DNA of 64,000 bases from assembly GCA_030280995.1 (NCBI GenBank), contig JASXTE010000005.1, positions 20,076,501 through 20,140,500 of the forward strand, given 5' to 3'. Source of the DNA: Hemileia vastatrix (Eukaryota; Basidiomycota; Pucciniomycetes; Pucciniales; Zaghouaniaceae). Numbering within the stretch: the stretch's first letter is position 1; the number at the start of each line of letters is the position of its first letter. The position numbers and the translations under genes are program-made. Below the pieces are notes generated by a model. That model made no database searches. It had not been told where the DNA came from and saw nothing but the letters and a program-made list of their open reading frames with translations. Shown piece by piece: positions 12,165 to 22,236 of this stretch.

Positions 12165-12843
12165 ATGTCCAACAATTTGGCAGAAAAAATGGATAACATG
12201 CAAGTGGATGAAATAGAAATTGACTATGATGCTGACACTGTAAGTTCTTATAAAGTTGGTCATAAAAAATCTTATGCTAACACAAAGAATTCACATACTG
12301 CAGGATGTGGAAATGACAGGAAATGCAAACAAACCAAACCCCCTTCCCCCAGTACCACAGAAGGAAGTAAAGCCTCTAGTGCCTCAAGAAGGTCTTCCAA
12401 AAGGCTTCAAAATAAAAAAGCTTCCTCTGCCACAACAAATCAGCAAACTATCCAGTCATATAAAAGAGTTGAAGACAGAAAATATGACTTACAAAGCAAA
12501 GGTAGACACCTTGTGGGATCAGGTCCAAGAACTCAGGAACTAGATTCATGCCCAGGCCCCTCCTCAGTTGCCTCCCAATAAGCCTCAGTTTCAGGCTCAA
12601 CCTTCACAGCCACCCAGCTAAACCATCCAAAATCCAAATACTATGGAAGTAGAGCAATAGAAATGGGATTATCTAATGAGTCACTACCAACAGAATGTGC
12701 AACACCCTCCTCCTCATCAGCCTGGCCCATCCAGAACACCCAATTTCCATCCACCTCCTCATCCCTACCAACAAGGCAGGAGAAAGAAGGCCCAAGCACA
12801 ATCCCAAACCCAGTCCCAGGTGAAGTTTCCTCCTCTTCCATGG
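12165..12843 (+). pseudogene. Upstream gag-like frame of Gypsy1, coiled-coil then Pro/Gln-rich
   Basis: Ahead of the main polyprotein two frames look partly coding. From about 12256 one frame encodes a Pro/Lys segment and a heptad-like stretch with QISKLSSHIKELKTEN. It then passes a TAG (12544), a TAA and a TAG into a Pro/Gln-rich stretch with HPPPHQPGPSRTPNFHPPPH, ending PPLPW just before a TAA. The other frame (12165-12581) is Ser/Lys-rich. The first looks like a structural gag N-terminus that now lies out of frame with gag-pol. The junction at 12840 contains GTAAGT, so splicing or frameshifting could once have joined them. The start of Gypsy1 gag is therefore uncertain. Confidence 0.45.
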
Positions 12844-15800
12844 TAAGTAATTTGGTTGATAGTCACTTGGGTATGTTTTCTAATAAATCTTCTTCTGCAG
12901 GTAATATTATTGAACATGGTGAAAGAACAGTTAAACCAGTTAAAGGACAGCTTCCTGTAACTAGTAGCCCTATTGATGTAATTAGCAAATTGTCATTTGA
13001 TGAACCTTTACATTTAACTTCTACATCTTTAATTAATCCTTCTCTTGCAATTAAAAATGATTCTGTTCCCCCTGAAATCTATACCTTAATTGAAAAAACT
13101 TCTGAGGAAATATTGAAAGATACCCTTGATTTTAATATTGTGAAAGACAAACATGTGAGAGATGTGTTAATCCATGAAAATGATAGATTAAATAATTTAC
13201 ACTTGCAATGTAAAGTGAGTTCTTCTGTACAAGATACAGCTTATTTAAAAATCAAAGAAACCTTGAATATTGTTCTTAGTCAACAAAAACAAATAAGAAG
13301 TGACCATAGAGCTATCTCAGATAGAAATATCAGTCTACATAAGACCTTGAGTGAATTGAAACCCCTTATTGAGGAAAATTATTCATTCAAGAATGAAATA
13401 AAATCTCTGCAAAATGAGTTTAAAAAGCTAAAAAATGATTTCCATGCACTAAGTACCAAACACTCAGTTTCTGAGGACAGAAATGTTCTATCTCTTGCAA
13501 AAGTAAATGACCAGATGTCTGAAATTCCAAGAATAAGAAACTATGTGTCTGACCTGCAGGAAAAGTTCTCAACCTTAACCATCAATAATGAATTAAATGA
13601 GATTTCTGTAAATAAGCTGCATAAAAATAAAGGGAAAAAACCTGAGCAAAGTTCATCCTTTCTTCCTCATATTTCAACCATTAAACAAACTGACAATGAG
13701 TCTGTAAAATCTTTTGCTACTAGCAAAAAATCTTGTGATGGTCATGCACCAGCTGTTTCTGTAAATAATGAAATTTCTGAACACCTGGCTAAACTTCAGG
13801 AATTATTAATAATAAATAATTCAAACCAAAAAGTGGACCATCCCAGTAGTCAGAAAAATTGGCCTAAGTTAGAAAAATATCCTACCTTTGATGGTGATTC
13901 TTCCTCTGATTGGCAACACTTTATCCAAAGAATTGATAATTTAAAGAGATCTTATAAACTACCTGATGAGGAAATTGTTTCTAAGCTAATTTCTTTATTT
14001 TCCAATGTAGCCTTGATGTGGTATGAATCTGTCCTTTTAGATAACAATCATTATACATGGAATGATTGGAAATCCTTGATTAAGAATCAGTTTGGTGGTT
14101 CAAAATTCAGGTCAGCTCAGCAGAGACTGTATGAGAATACTAGATATGTATCCTCCTCTGTTGAAAAGCCCATTGTTTTTCTGATGAAAATAACTAAAAT
14201 CCTTAGAGCAATTGATCCAAAGATGGATTATGATATTTGGAGAGATAAAATCTTGTATAAATTACCAAATTCTCTTAGGGATTTGATTGTTGCTAGAACT
14301 GAGCATGTAAGGGAAAATTCTTCTTTCATTAATATCTGTAATGAAGTACTGCTCAACCATAGATATGAACCAAAGAATTACCTTGGTAAATCTTATAATG
14401 ATCAGAATAAACCTTCTATAAAGCTCCCAGAAAAATCTGGTAAACCTTCTGACCCAGTTGCACCTAAAAAATATGCAACAAATACTTGTTATAAATGTAA
14501 CAAACCGTGGCAGAAGGGTCATGTTTGTGACAAGAAAATTCATCTTGTTGAACAAAATGAAGACACTGATGAAGTTGAACTTGATGTCAATAATTCTTCC
14601 AGTGACTGTGAAAGTAATATCTCCTATGACAATGAATCTGTTAAAGATGTTTTAATGTTGGAACATGATGTCCATTATTTAAATAATATATCTGAAGATT
14701 GTGTATTGAATTTATCTTCAGTAGAAAATGATGAGATAATTAAAGATATTACTAACAATTCTATTCCTATATCCCCTTTAAAGGCACCTGTTATCATTAA
14801 TGGTAAAAATGTTGATGTAGTTCTTGATTCTGGTGCTGGAGGAAGTGTAGTATCTGAAAAAGCTTTGGCTTCAGTGGATAAGAAATATTTGAGTAAATTA
14901 TTACCTATAACTTCTGAAAAATGGAGAGGGTATGGTTCTACCTTATTTCCTATTGGCAAATACAAAACCTCTGTATTCTTCAAATATAATGGTGGTTTTG
15001 TCAGAGCTATTTGTGAGTTTGTTGTCATGAAAAATGATAATTTGAGCAATTGGTTTATTATGGGAAATGATATTTTTACCATGTTTGGTGTGAAACTGGA
15101 CCCAGCAAATAATTGCTTTACCTTAGGAATGAATGGGAAAAGAAAATTCAAAATTTCCTCTCCTAGAACTTCTGGGCATTTGTTGAAATCTTGTAGCTCA
15201 CTGATCCAATGTAAAGGTAGAACAACAACTGAAATGGATGATTTATTACATGAAATAAATACCGCTTCTTTTGGTGATCAGTTGACTAGTGAACAAAAGG
15301 ATTCTATTGTTGCCTCTATTACCTCTTTCCCTATGGCTTTTGCTCATGGTTCTCATGTCTTGGGAATTGTTCAGGAAGAGATGAAAATTACCTTATCCTG
15401 TAATTTGAGTGATATTCCACCTTCCCTTAAGAAAAAACCATATCCTGCTTCTCCATCAAAAAGAAAAGATATTGAAGATAATATTGAAACATTATTGAAA
15501 ATGAATATCATTGAGAAAGTGGATGTCACCCCCAAATATTGTGTCATCTCCCCAGTCTTGATTTCTTATGAAAAAGATAAAGCTAGATTATGTGGAGATT
15601 ACAGAGCTTTAAATACTTATACTGTTGATGATATTTATCCTTTACCCAGAAGTAATTCAATACATGCTACCTTGCAAGGTGCAAAATTTATTAGTTTTCT
15701 GGATGGTAATAAAGGTTATCATCAAGTTCCAGTTGAGAAATATTCTCAAAATTTTTTGCTTATTGCTACTCATATGGGAATATATAAGTATGTTAGGATG

Positions 15801-17894
15801 CCATTTGGCCCTAAAAATGCTCCTTCAGTTTTCCAGAAAGTCATGGATAACACTTTCCATCAAGAAATTATTGAAGGTTGGCTCATGGTTTATATTGATG
15901 ATATTATTGTTTTTTCTAAAACTTTTGATGAACATATGATTCACTTGAATAGAGTTTTCCAAAAAATGGATGAAATCAATATGACCTTATCTTTAAAAAA
16001 GTGTAAATTTGGTTTTCAATCTTTGAAAGTCCTTGGCCATGTTGTGTCAGGCTTACAAATTTGTGTAGACCATAATAAAGTTGCTGCCATTCAAAATGTG
16101 AAAGCACCAACTTCTGTAAGAGAAATCCAAAGTTTTTTGGGTATGTGTGGCTATAATAGACAATATATTAAAAATTATCAGGTCATAGCCTTGCCTCTTA
16201 CAAAACTGACCAGAAAAGATGTTGCTTTTCTCTGGAATAATGACTGTCAAAAAGCTTTTGATACATTAAAAATTTGCTTAATGACAGCCCCTATATTGGC
16301 TCTTCCAGATTTTAACAAGCCATTTGTCCTTTATACAAATGCTAGCTTTATTGGTCTGGGTGCTGCCCTTCACCAAAAGCAAATTATTAATGATAAATCC
16401 TCAGAGGTTGTAATTTGTTATACTTCAAGAACCTTAAGAAATAGTGAATTGAAATATGGTGCCACTCAATTGGAGTGCTTAGCAGTTGTTTGGGCTCTTG
16501 AGAAACTTCATTACTACTTGGATGACCAAAAATTTGAGTTGGTAACTGACTGTAGTGCTGTGAAGTCTCTCTTAAACCTCAAGACACCTAACAGACATAT
16601 GTTCAGGTGGCAACTTGCTGTTCAAGAATGCAGAGGAAGGATGAAAATAATCCATAGAGCTGGAAATGTTCACTCTAATGTTGATATGCTCTCCAGATTG
16701 CCTCTGCCAAATAATGACTCAAATCCTGCTTATGTACCTGAGGATGATACTGTTCATATCCATGGTATATTTATAGTTGATATGGAAGAGGAGTTATTAC
16801 AGTTAATACTGGATTCATATGATAAAGATTCTGATTTAAATAAATTGGTTACTATCTTAAATGATCCTAAGAATGCTTCAATTCAAGCATTAATAAAAAC
16901 TCTTCCTGCAAAGTACCAAAATGCTTTAAATAAAGGAAAGTTCTCTATTGAAGATGGTTATATATATTATAGAAGGAAGCTTACCAATGTAATTGTAATT
17001 CCTCCTTCAATGAAAGAAACTATCCTCAAACTTTGTCATGATGACATATTAGCTGGTCATTTTGATCTTGAAAAAACATTGATTAGAATCAAAAACACTG
17101 CATGGTGGGCTAATATATCTGAAGACACAAAATTATATGTTGAATCTTGTGATTCCTTCCAAAAATCTAAAAGGTTAACAGGTAAGAGAGCAGGGTTATT
17201 ACAACATATTGAAGCACCTAGTGCTCCCTGGCAAATCATTAATATGGATTTTGTCACTGGTCTTCCTGTTGCAGGTAAAGACAGCTTTAACTCTTGTTGG
17301 GTAATAGTTGATAGATTCACAAAAATGTGCAAATTTATTCCAACCCACAAAGATGTATCCACCAAAGAATTAGCCTTCTTATGGTGGTCTTACATGTTTA
17401 ATATTATTGGTTTTCAAAAAGCCATTATCTCTGATAGGGATCCAAAATTCATTTCTGAGTTTTGGACCTCTTTGATGGATATTTGTGGCTGTGAGTTAAA
17501 ATTGTCTACAGCTCACCATCCTCAGACTGATGGTCTAGCTGAAAGAATGATTCAAACTCTGGAAGATATGATTAGAAGGTATTGTGCCTTTGGTTTAGAA
17601 TATAAAGACAATGACAGATTTACTCATGATTGGGTCACTCTTTTGCCTGGTCTTGAATTTGCATATAATAGCACTGTTCATTCTGTCACTGAAAAAAAGC
17701 CTTTTGAGCTTTGGTTAGGTTATGTCCCAAACACTCCTGCTCAGATTCTCAATAATAAATTACCTAAGTTGGAACTACACCCTGGTGTAAAATCTTTTAT
17801 GCAAATGCAACAGCTATGCAGAAAACATGCTCAGAGTTGTATTGATAAAGCATTTGAATATGAAAAGAAAAGATGGGATAAATCCCATAAATAA
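12663..17894 (+). CDS. Gypsy1 gag-pol polyprotein, truncated before its chromodomain
   Basis: This 1743-codon frame encodes nearly the whole replication apparatus of the element. Residues about 1-60 probably belong to the wrong frame; an ATG at 12840 is a better start. Then come coiled-coil stretches, a gag domain (about 400-560, WPKLEKYPTFDGD), a zinc knuckle C-x2-C-x5-H-x-C type (609-622), protease with DSGA (722), reverse transcriptase with LCGDYRALN (977) and YIDD (1077-1080), and RNase H. The integrase zinc finger is followed by core residues Asp1529, Asp1591 and Glu1627. Three defects are visible. The first RNase H Asp is Asn (TNAS at 1226), the last zinc-finger Cys of integrase is Phe (CDSF, 1499), and TAA at 17892 cuts off the tail. 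It is a recent but probably non-autonomous copy. Confidence 0.93.
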   Translation: MGLSNESLPTECATPSSSSAWPIQNTQFPSTSSSLPTRQEKEGPSTIPNPVPGEVSSSSMVSNLVDSHLGMFSNKSSSAGNIIEHGERTVKPVKGQLPVTSSPIDVISKLSFDEPLHLTSTSLINPSLAIKNDSVPPEIYTLIEKTSEEILKDTLDFNIVKDKHVRDVLIHENDRLNNLHLQCKVSSSVQDTAYLKIKETLNIVLSQQKQIRSDHRAISDRNISLHKTLSELKPLIEENYSFKNEIKSLQNEFKKLKNDFHALSTKHSVSEDRNVLSLAKVNDQMSEIPRIRNYVSDLQEKFSTLTINNELNEISVNKLHKNKGKKPEQSSSFLPHISTIKQTDNESVKSFATSKKSCDGHAPAVSVNNEISEHLAKLQELLIINNSNQKVDHPSSQKNWPKLEKYPTFDGDSSSDWQHFIQRIDNLKRSYKLPDEEIVSKLISLFSNVALMWYESVLLDNNHYTWNDWKSLIKNQFGGSKFRSAQQRLYENTRYVSSSVEKPIVFLMKITKILRAIDPKMDYDIWRDKILYKLPNSLRDLIVARTEHVRENSSFINICNEVLLNHRYEPKNYLGKSYNDQNKPSIKLPEKSGKPSDPVAPKKYATNTCYKCNKPWQKGHVCDKKIHLVEQNEDTDEVELDVNNSSSDCESNISYDNESVKDVLMLEHDVHYLNNISEDCVLNLSSVENDEIIKDITNNSIPISPLKAPVIINGKNVDVVLDSGAGGSVVSEKALASVDKKYLSKLLPITSEKWRGYGSTLFPIGKYKTSVFFKYNGGFVRAICEFVVMKNDNLSNWFIMGNDIFTMFGVKLDPANNCFTLGMNGKRKFKISSPRTSGHLLKSCSSLIQCKGRTTTEMDDLLHEINTASFGDQLTSEQKDSIVASITSFPMAFAHGSHVLGIVQEEMKITLSCNLSDIPPSLKKKPYPASPSKRKDIEDNIETLLKMNIIEKVDVTPKYCVISPVLISYEKDKARLCGDYRALNTYTVDDIYPLPRSNSIHATLQGAKFISFLDGNKGYHQVPVEKYSQNFLLIATHMGIYKYVRMPFGPKNAPSVFQKVMDNTFHQEIIEGWLMVYIDDIIVFSKTFDEHMIHLNRVFQKMDEINMTLSLKKCKFGFQSLKVLGHVVSGLQICVDHNKVAAIQNVKAPTSVREIQSFLGMCGYNRQYIKNYQVIALPLTKLTRKDVAFLWNNDCQKAFDTLKICLMTAPILALPDFNKPFVLYTNASFIGLGAALHQKQIINDKSSEVVICYTSRTLRNSELKYGATQLECLAVVWALEKLHYYLDDQKFELVTDCSAVKSLLNLKTPNRHMFRWQLAVQECRGRMKIIHRAGNVHSNVDMLSRLPLPNNDSNPAYVPEDDTVHIHGIFIVDMEEELLQLILDSYDKDSDLNKLVTILNDPKNASIQALIKTLPAKYQNALNKGKFSIEDGYIYYRRKLTNVIVIPPSMKETILKLCHDDILAGHFDLEKTLIRIKNTAWWANISEDTKLYVESCDSFQKSKRLTGKRAGLLQHIEAPSAPWQIINMDFVTGLPVAGKDSFNSCWVIVDRFTKMCKFIPTHKDVSTKELAFLWWSYMFNIIGFQKAIISDRDPKFISEFWTSLMDICGCELKLSTAHHPQTDGLAERMIQTLEDMIRRYCAFGLEYKDNDRFTHDWVTLLPGLEFAYNSTVHSVTEKKPFELWLGYVPNTPAQILNNKLPKLELHPGVKSFMQMQQLCRKHAQSCIDKAFEYEKKRWDKSHK

Positions 17895-17906
17895 CACACA
17901 TTTAAC

Positions 17907-18332
17907 ATGGGTGATGAAGTGTTGATCTCTACTGTCCATTTCAATTTACAAGGTAACCACAAATTAAAAGATCCTTTTGTAGGACCATTTGTTGTTAAAA
18001 GAATGGTTGGTGATAATGCAGTAGAAGTTGTATTGTATTCTCCATATGATAGGAAACATCCTGTCTTTCCCATTTCTTTGCTTAAGCCTTATACTTCCAA
18101 CAGTGACTTATTTCCAAAAAGAAGAGGAAGACCTAAGAAAAACCCTCAGGAAGTCACAGAAGCAGCAGAAATTGATAAAATTCTCAATGATAGAATTATC
18201 AATTCTGAGAGAGGTAATAAATATTTATTGAGATATAAGAACAAATCATCCGAACATGATGCATGGATACCTGGCAAGGAAATTTCAAATCTGCCTACTC
18301 TGTTGAAAAAATACAAAAAGAAAAAATCTTAG
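17907..18332 (+). CDS. Gypsy1 integrase C-terminus with chromodomain, cut off by one stop
   Basis: This 141-codon piece lies in the same frame as the polyprotein, separated only by the TAA at 17892-17894 and four further codons. It starts with GDEVLISTVHFN, the SH3-like integrase tail, continues through DPFVGPFVV and a Lys/Arg-rich linker, and ends with a chromodomain (IDKILNDR ... YLLRYKNKSSEHDAWIP). In chromoviruses this domain is thought to steer integration towards heterochromatin. With the nonsense codon this part would not be translated as part of Pol. The ATG at 17907 is only the first Met after the stop, not a native start. Confidence 0.9.
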   Translation: MGDEVLISTVHFNLQGNHKLKDPFVGPFVVKRMVGDNAVEVVLYSPYDRKHPVFPISLLKPYTSNSDLFPKRRGRPKKNPQEVTEAAEIDKILNDRIINSERGNKYLLRYKNKSSEHDAWIPGKEISNLPTLLKKYKKKKS

Positions 18333-18367
18333 CATTTTTTTTATTCTTTTTTTTTAGAGTGAGGGAG

Positions 18368-19502
18368 TGTCAGCCAGGCTATTCCAGGAGTCCAGTAAAA
18401 ATGATATGTAACTTATAAAACCTGAAAGAGTGTGTAAGAATTGTATTTAATGAATATAAATTAATATTTTATTGCATAATAAAATTATATAAGTATTTTA
18501 TTATATACAAGTGTTATATTAATTTATTGGTTATATAAATTTTTATATACAGTTAAATTGAACATAATATATTATATTCTACAAATAATGGCGCATTTTT
18601 ATGTATTTAATAATTATAAATTTATATTTAATTAATTGAAAAACATATATTATAATTATAAGTGTAAAATTGACTTATAATATATTTAAATTAATTATTT
18701 AAATTTATATATTAAATAAAACCTTTCATATAATACTAAACAATAATTAATGACGCTTCTTTTGACCCTTAATTGTGTCAGGAAAAACCAATTAATTAAT
18801 TTATACTAAATTGAGATTAATTACATGTTTTGTTGCGTCAAAGTATTTTTTGTTTCACTTAAAATATCCTTAAATCAGACTGTACCATCTGTTTGGAATT
18901 ATTTTTCTCATAGTTCCTATTTTCCAATCTTGTTTAGTTATTCACTATTTTTACTTACTGATTTAGGAATTAATGGCGGGAAAATTGGATTCTTAATTGG
19001 GGTTTTAATTATTTGTTTCATGTTTTTCTCTACATTGTTATGTTTCATTTACTCTTTGATATATTTGTTTTATTCTATTCTAACTATTGTATTTACAAAC
19101 ATAGTGGCGCTTCAGAGGACCCATTGCCTATAAAAGGGCCTTGGATAATCCCCTGTAGCATCATCACTTATTATACACTCCATAAATTAAATACTATTTT
19201 ACAACGTTTATATTTTTTATTAGTAATACAACTCTAATTAAAATTCTATATAACAATTTAAAGGTTGCTTTAAGTCTGATAGTAATTAAAAGTGTTTGCC
19301 GCGCAGAACCCTTACATTAAATAGTATTATTATTAATAAATCCTAAGTTTTTGTCATCTCTCAAAGTTGCTTGCCGTTGTTTTCCTTTTAAATAAATTAA
19401 ATATTTTATTATAATTTATTTCTTTTATTTTTCCCTTGTCCTCCTCCTTTTCTCTTCCTTTTCTCCTCTTTTCCTTACCTTCTTCTAGACAACTGACCGA
19501 CA
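18368..19502 (+). repeat. Gypsy1 3' LTR (1135 bp)
   Basis: Partner of 10360-11495. It ends GACA and is followed directly by the target duplication CTTAT at 19503-19507. Confidence 0.95.
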
Positions 19503-19507
19503 CTTAT

Positions 19508-20264
19508 AAAATAACAATTTTTGATTACACTTTAAATATTTTACTCAACAACTCTTAAACATTAACATATAGGGTATCATTAGAAAGGTCTCAACTCCAG
19601 GGACTCATTTATTGTATCTGATATCAAAAATTATTAAAATCTAAAAACATTAAAACTTCTTTCTTTTAAAATATTGTTTCTGGTGTAACTTTATTGTTGC
19701 ATTTCAGTTGTTTTGCACAGAAGAACTGCTCAATCATCCTAACAAGCGTTAATTAGACAGGGTTTCATTCTTTATTATTATCAAATAGACTTTTAAGCTT
19801 ATTGATCTTAAAACTCACAAATTCATTTAGAGGGACAGGGTTTCTCTGATTATCCAACTCCTTCGGATTCTGCTTACAACAAGGTGACTGTAAGAGTCTA
19901 CCTACATCGCATGCCTCCACCGGTTTTCTAGATTTTCTGATAAGTTATTTTCATTTTCTATCATAAAACTGATAGCTTGAATCTGATGCGTTTTCAGAGT
20001 TGTTTTGATACCACATATAGATAGATTTGCCATTTGATTATCCCATGTCCAAGAAATTTAAGAAATTGTGTTAATACAAGAGTGTGGAATATTGAAGAAG
20101 ACAGTTGGATTTTAGTGTGGAATCGGTGTCAAATCAATTTGAGCATTTATAAATAATTTTTTAGCCTGACTAATAAATCAGTCAACAAAAAAGTAGGCCA
20201 AAAATTATATACTGCCTGTTTAAAAGTAGAACAAAGTAAGAGAAAAAAAATAATGAATTTGGGG
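19508..20264. other. Spacer between the two Gypsy elements
   Basis: Mostly AT-rich. A plus-strand stretch of about 38 codons near 19820-19930 (with YPTPSDSAYNKV) looks weakly coding but has no recognisable relative. Nothing else is seen. Confidence 0.3.
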
Positions 20265-20475
20265 ATTTAAAGACCTTTCCTCAGTTAAAATTTGAGATAC
20301 AGATACAATTTGTCTAAGTACTTGTCCAATTTGGCAGCTCTTTTTGTTAGAAAGATTACCAATAGGTGTTGCTTTTCCTTCTTTGAATAATCCAAAAACA
20401 TGAACTGAAGATCATCCTCGTTGCATAATAACTGGAGTGGAGACTTCATCAAATACTGATCTTTCCCTTCAAAAA
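20265..20475 (-). pseudogene. Short coding-like fragment, unknown
   Basis: On the minus strand one frame reads sense such as FDEVSTPVIMQRG, then a TGA (CGA would restore it), then SSVHVFGLFKEGKATP and QIGQVLRQIVSVSQILTEE. The composition is protein-like and differs from the AT-rich flanks. I do not recognise the family and no start or end can be set. It may be the remnant of a gene destroyed by the neighbouring insertions. Confidence 0.3.
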
Positions 20476-20783
20476 ATAGTTTTAAAATTTAAAGAGAATT
20501 GTACAATGTATCTTAAATTTGACATTTTAATTAAATGAATTTTATGGTGATGGTGGTAGTTTAAAGAATGAGAGAATGAGAGAAAAGTTTTGAAAGAGAA
20601 CAAAGTATAGAATATATATAATATTGGATGAATATTCAAAATTGAATTTTTGATGTATGTTACTAATTAATGTTGACTCATATTTTAATAATAACTAAAT
20701 ACAGATAGATAACTGAAGAAAGTGCATTATTTTTGAGCCTAAGTTTTTTGCCAATATATTAAAATTAGTTTCTTCAATAGCAT

Positions 20784-21989
20784 TGTGGTACGCGCCTCGC
20801 AGGTAGCTTGATTTTGGACCAATCAGCTCACATAGTCCAGGAAGAACAAAGGGGATTCATAGCGCAGTAGGTAGTGCTAAAATATAATACATATTTGTGT
20901 GTTTCAAAGAACAAAGGGAAATAGAAGCGTGTAAGATGATTCAGGGTCTGTGTGCTTGGATTTTGCAGCAGGATTCTCCACACAATGAGGAATTGTGTGT
21001 TATAAATTTAGGACTGCAAGGGCTGAACAATATGGATTTGGATTTTCCAATAATTGTGTGTTACGCACTAAGGAAGGAATTATGGCTCAAGGAAGGACTC
21101 AAGTGCAAAGTATACTGCACTGTGGCTAGTGTGGTAACTTACTGTAACAGGTAATATAGGAGGTTAACTAGTTAAAGTCAAGGCTACTAGGATCAGTCTT
21201 AGAAGGATTCAAACTTGGAAGTAGCGCTGAAACAAAACAAAGGTACAGTCAGGAGCGCCCATGTGGAGTATGAGTGAAAAATGATAATACTAGTTTTAGT
21301 TAGCATAGGGTATGTTTTAGGCGCTGTATTTTTTACAAGTGGTGTACATAGTTTACTAATATATTAGTTATTGTTTTAATAATGTGGCACTAGAGTCAGC
21401 ACTAGAGATCCACTAGGGAGCTGTGTTTTGAGAGCTGAAAAAAATATAAAAAGGGTATCACATCTAGTAATAAGAGGGATAAAAATTGACAAATAATTAG
21501 TTAACATATGAGTAGTTAATAATTGTGGAGTCAAGTATAAGATATTAAATTTTCAACAATCAATTGTTGGAGAATATATTAGAGATATTTCTGAGTCTTT
21601 TGTCATTCATGCGTCTGTGCGTTTATTTCATATATTATAGTGAAAGATTGCAACATAAAGAGAATATATAGATTCAGTAGGATTGACTATTATTAGAGTT
21701 TTTTTATTGCTATAATAAGGCATATTGAAAGAGAGCGCTTCAAGAGGGAGTAGCTGTGGATATTAGGGCTTGTTAAGAATATAAATATCCAGATAGTAAT
21801 ACTTGTTTTTTCCCGATCTTTTAAACTCATCTCTCAACTTATAAACTTTCTAATCAAATATTAGTGTTACAAATTTTTGTGCTGTCTTTAAAAAAATAAG
21901 AGTGGCAGGCACTTCTTTTTAGAAATTGAAAAGAAGAACAAACCCATCTTGCATTGGGTCTACTACTTAGTACTTTAGAACTCTGTACA
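20784..21989 (+). repeat. Gypsy2 5' LTR (about 1206 bp)
   Basis: Matches 32561-33746 from TGTGGTA through to the ACTTTAGAACTCT..TACA end, with many substitutions and indels. Preceded by AGCAT. Confidence 0.92.
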
Positions 21990-21990
21990 A

Positions 21991-22008
21991 TTGGTGACAC
22001 AACAGTGG
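21991..22008 (+). other. Candidate primer binding site of Gypsy2
   Basis: TTGGTGACACAACAGTGG lies one or two bases inside the 5' LTR. A TGG start is what complementarity to a tRNA CCA end would give. The tRNA was not identified. Confidence 0.45.
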
Positions 22009-22236
22009 CATAATTGTAACTAGTGTTTTGATTAGATTTTTTGGTTTTCAGGGTCTCGTCAAGAGGATGTGATAAAGCGGGCGCTTCAGCGGAAGAGTCG
22101 TAGGGTCTACAATGAGTGGATCAATAGCCGTTATCAGAGGATAGCATAGGGCTGAATTGTAAATATAGTTGGGTATTAATTACCAAGTGTGTTTTTATTA
22201 TTTTTGTGATCTCTGTTTTGATTTCATATTTTGGAA

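Larger units (their letters stand above)
10360..19502 (+). mobile_element. Ty3/Gypsy chromovirus-type LTR retrotransposon (Gypsy1), full length
   Basis: Two long terminal repeats, 10360-11495 and 18368-19502, begin TGTCAGCC and end GACA. They flank a gag-pol frame in the order gag, protease, reverse transcriptase, RNase H, integrase, chromodomain. The 5-bp target duplication CTTAT is present at 10355-10359 and 19503-19507. By eye the LTRs differ at about 11 substitutions and one 1-bp indel, about 99% identity, so insertion is recent. A purine tract AGAGTGAGGGAG (18355-18367 region) abuts the 3' LTR as expected for plus-strand priming. No convincing tRNA primer site follows the 5' LTR. Confidence 0.96.

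Noticed and set aside
14262..15151. Minus-strand ORFs of 97 and 158 codons
   Set aside because: Shadows of the Gypsy1 gag-pol frame.
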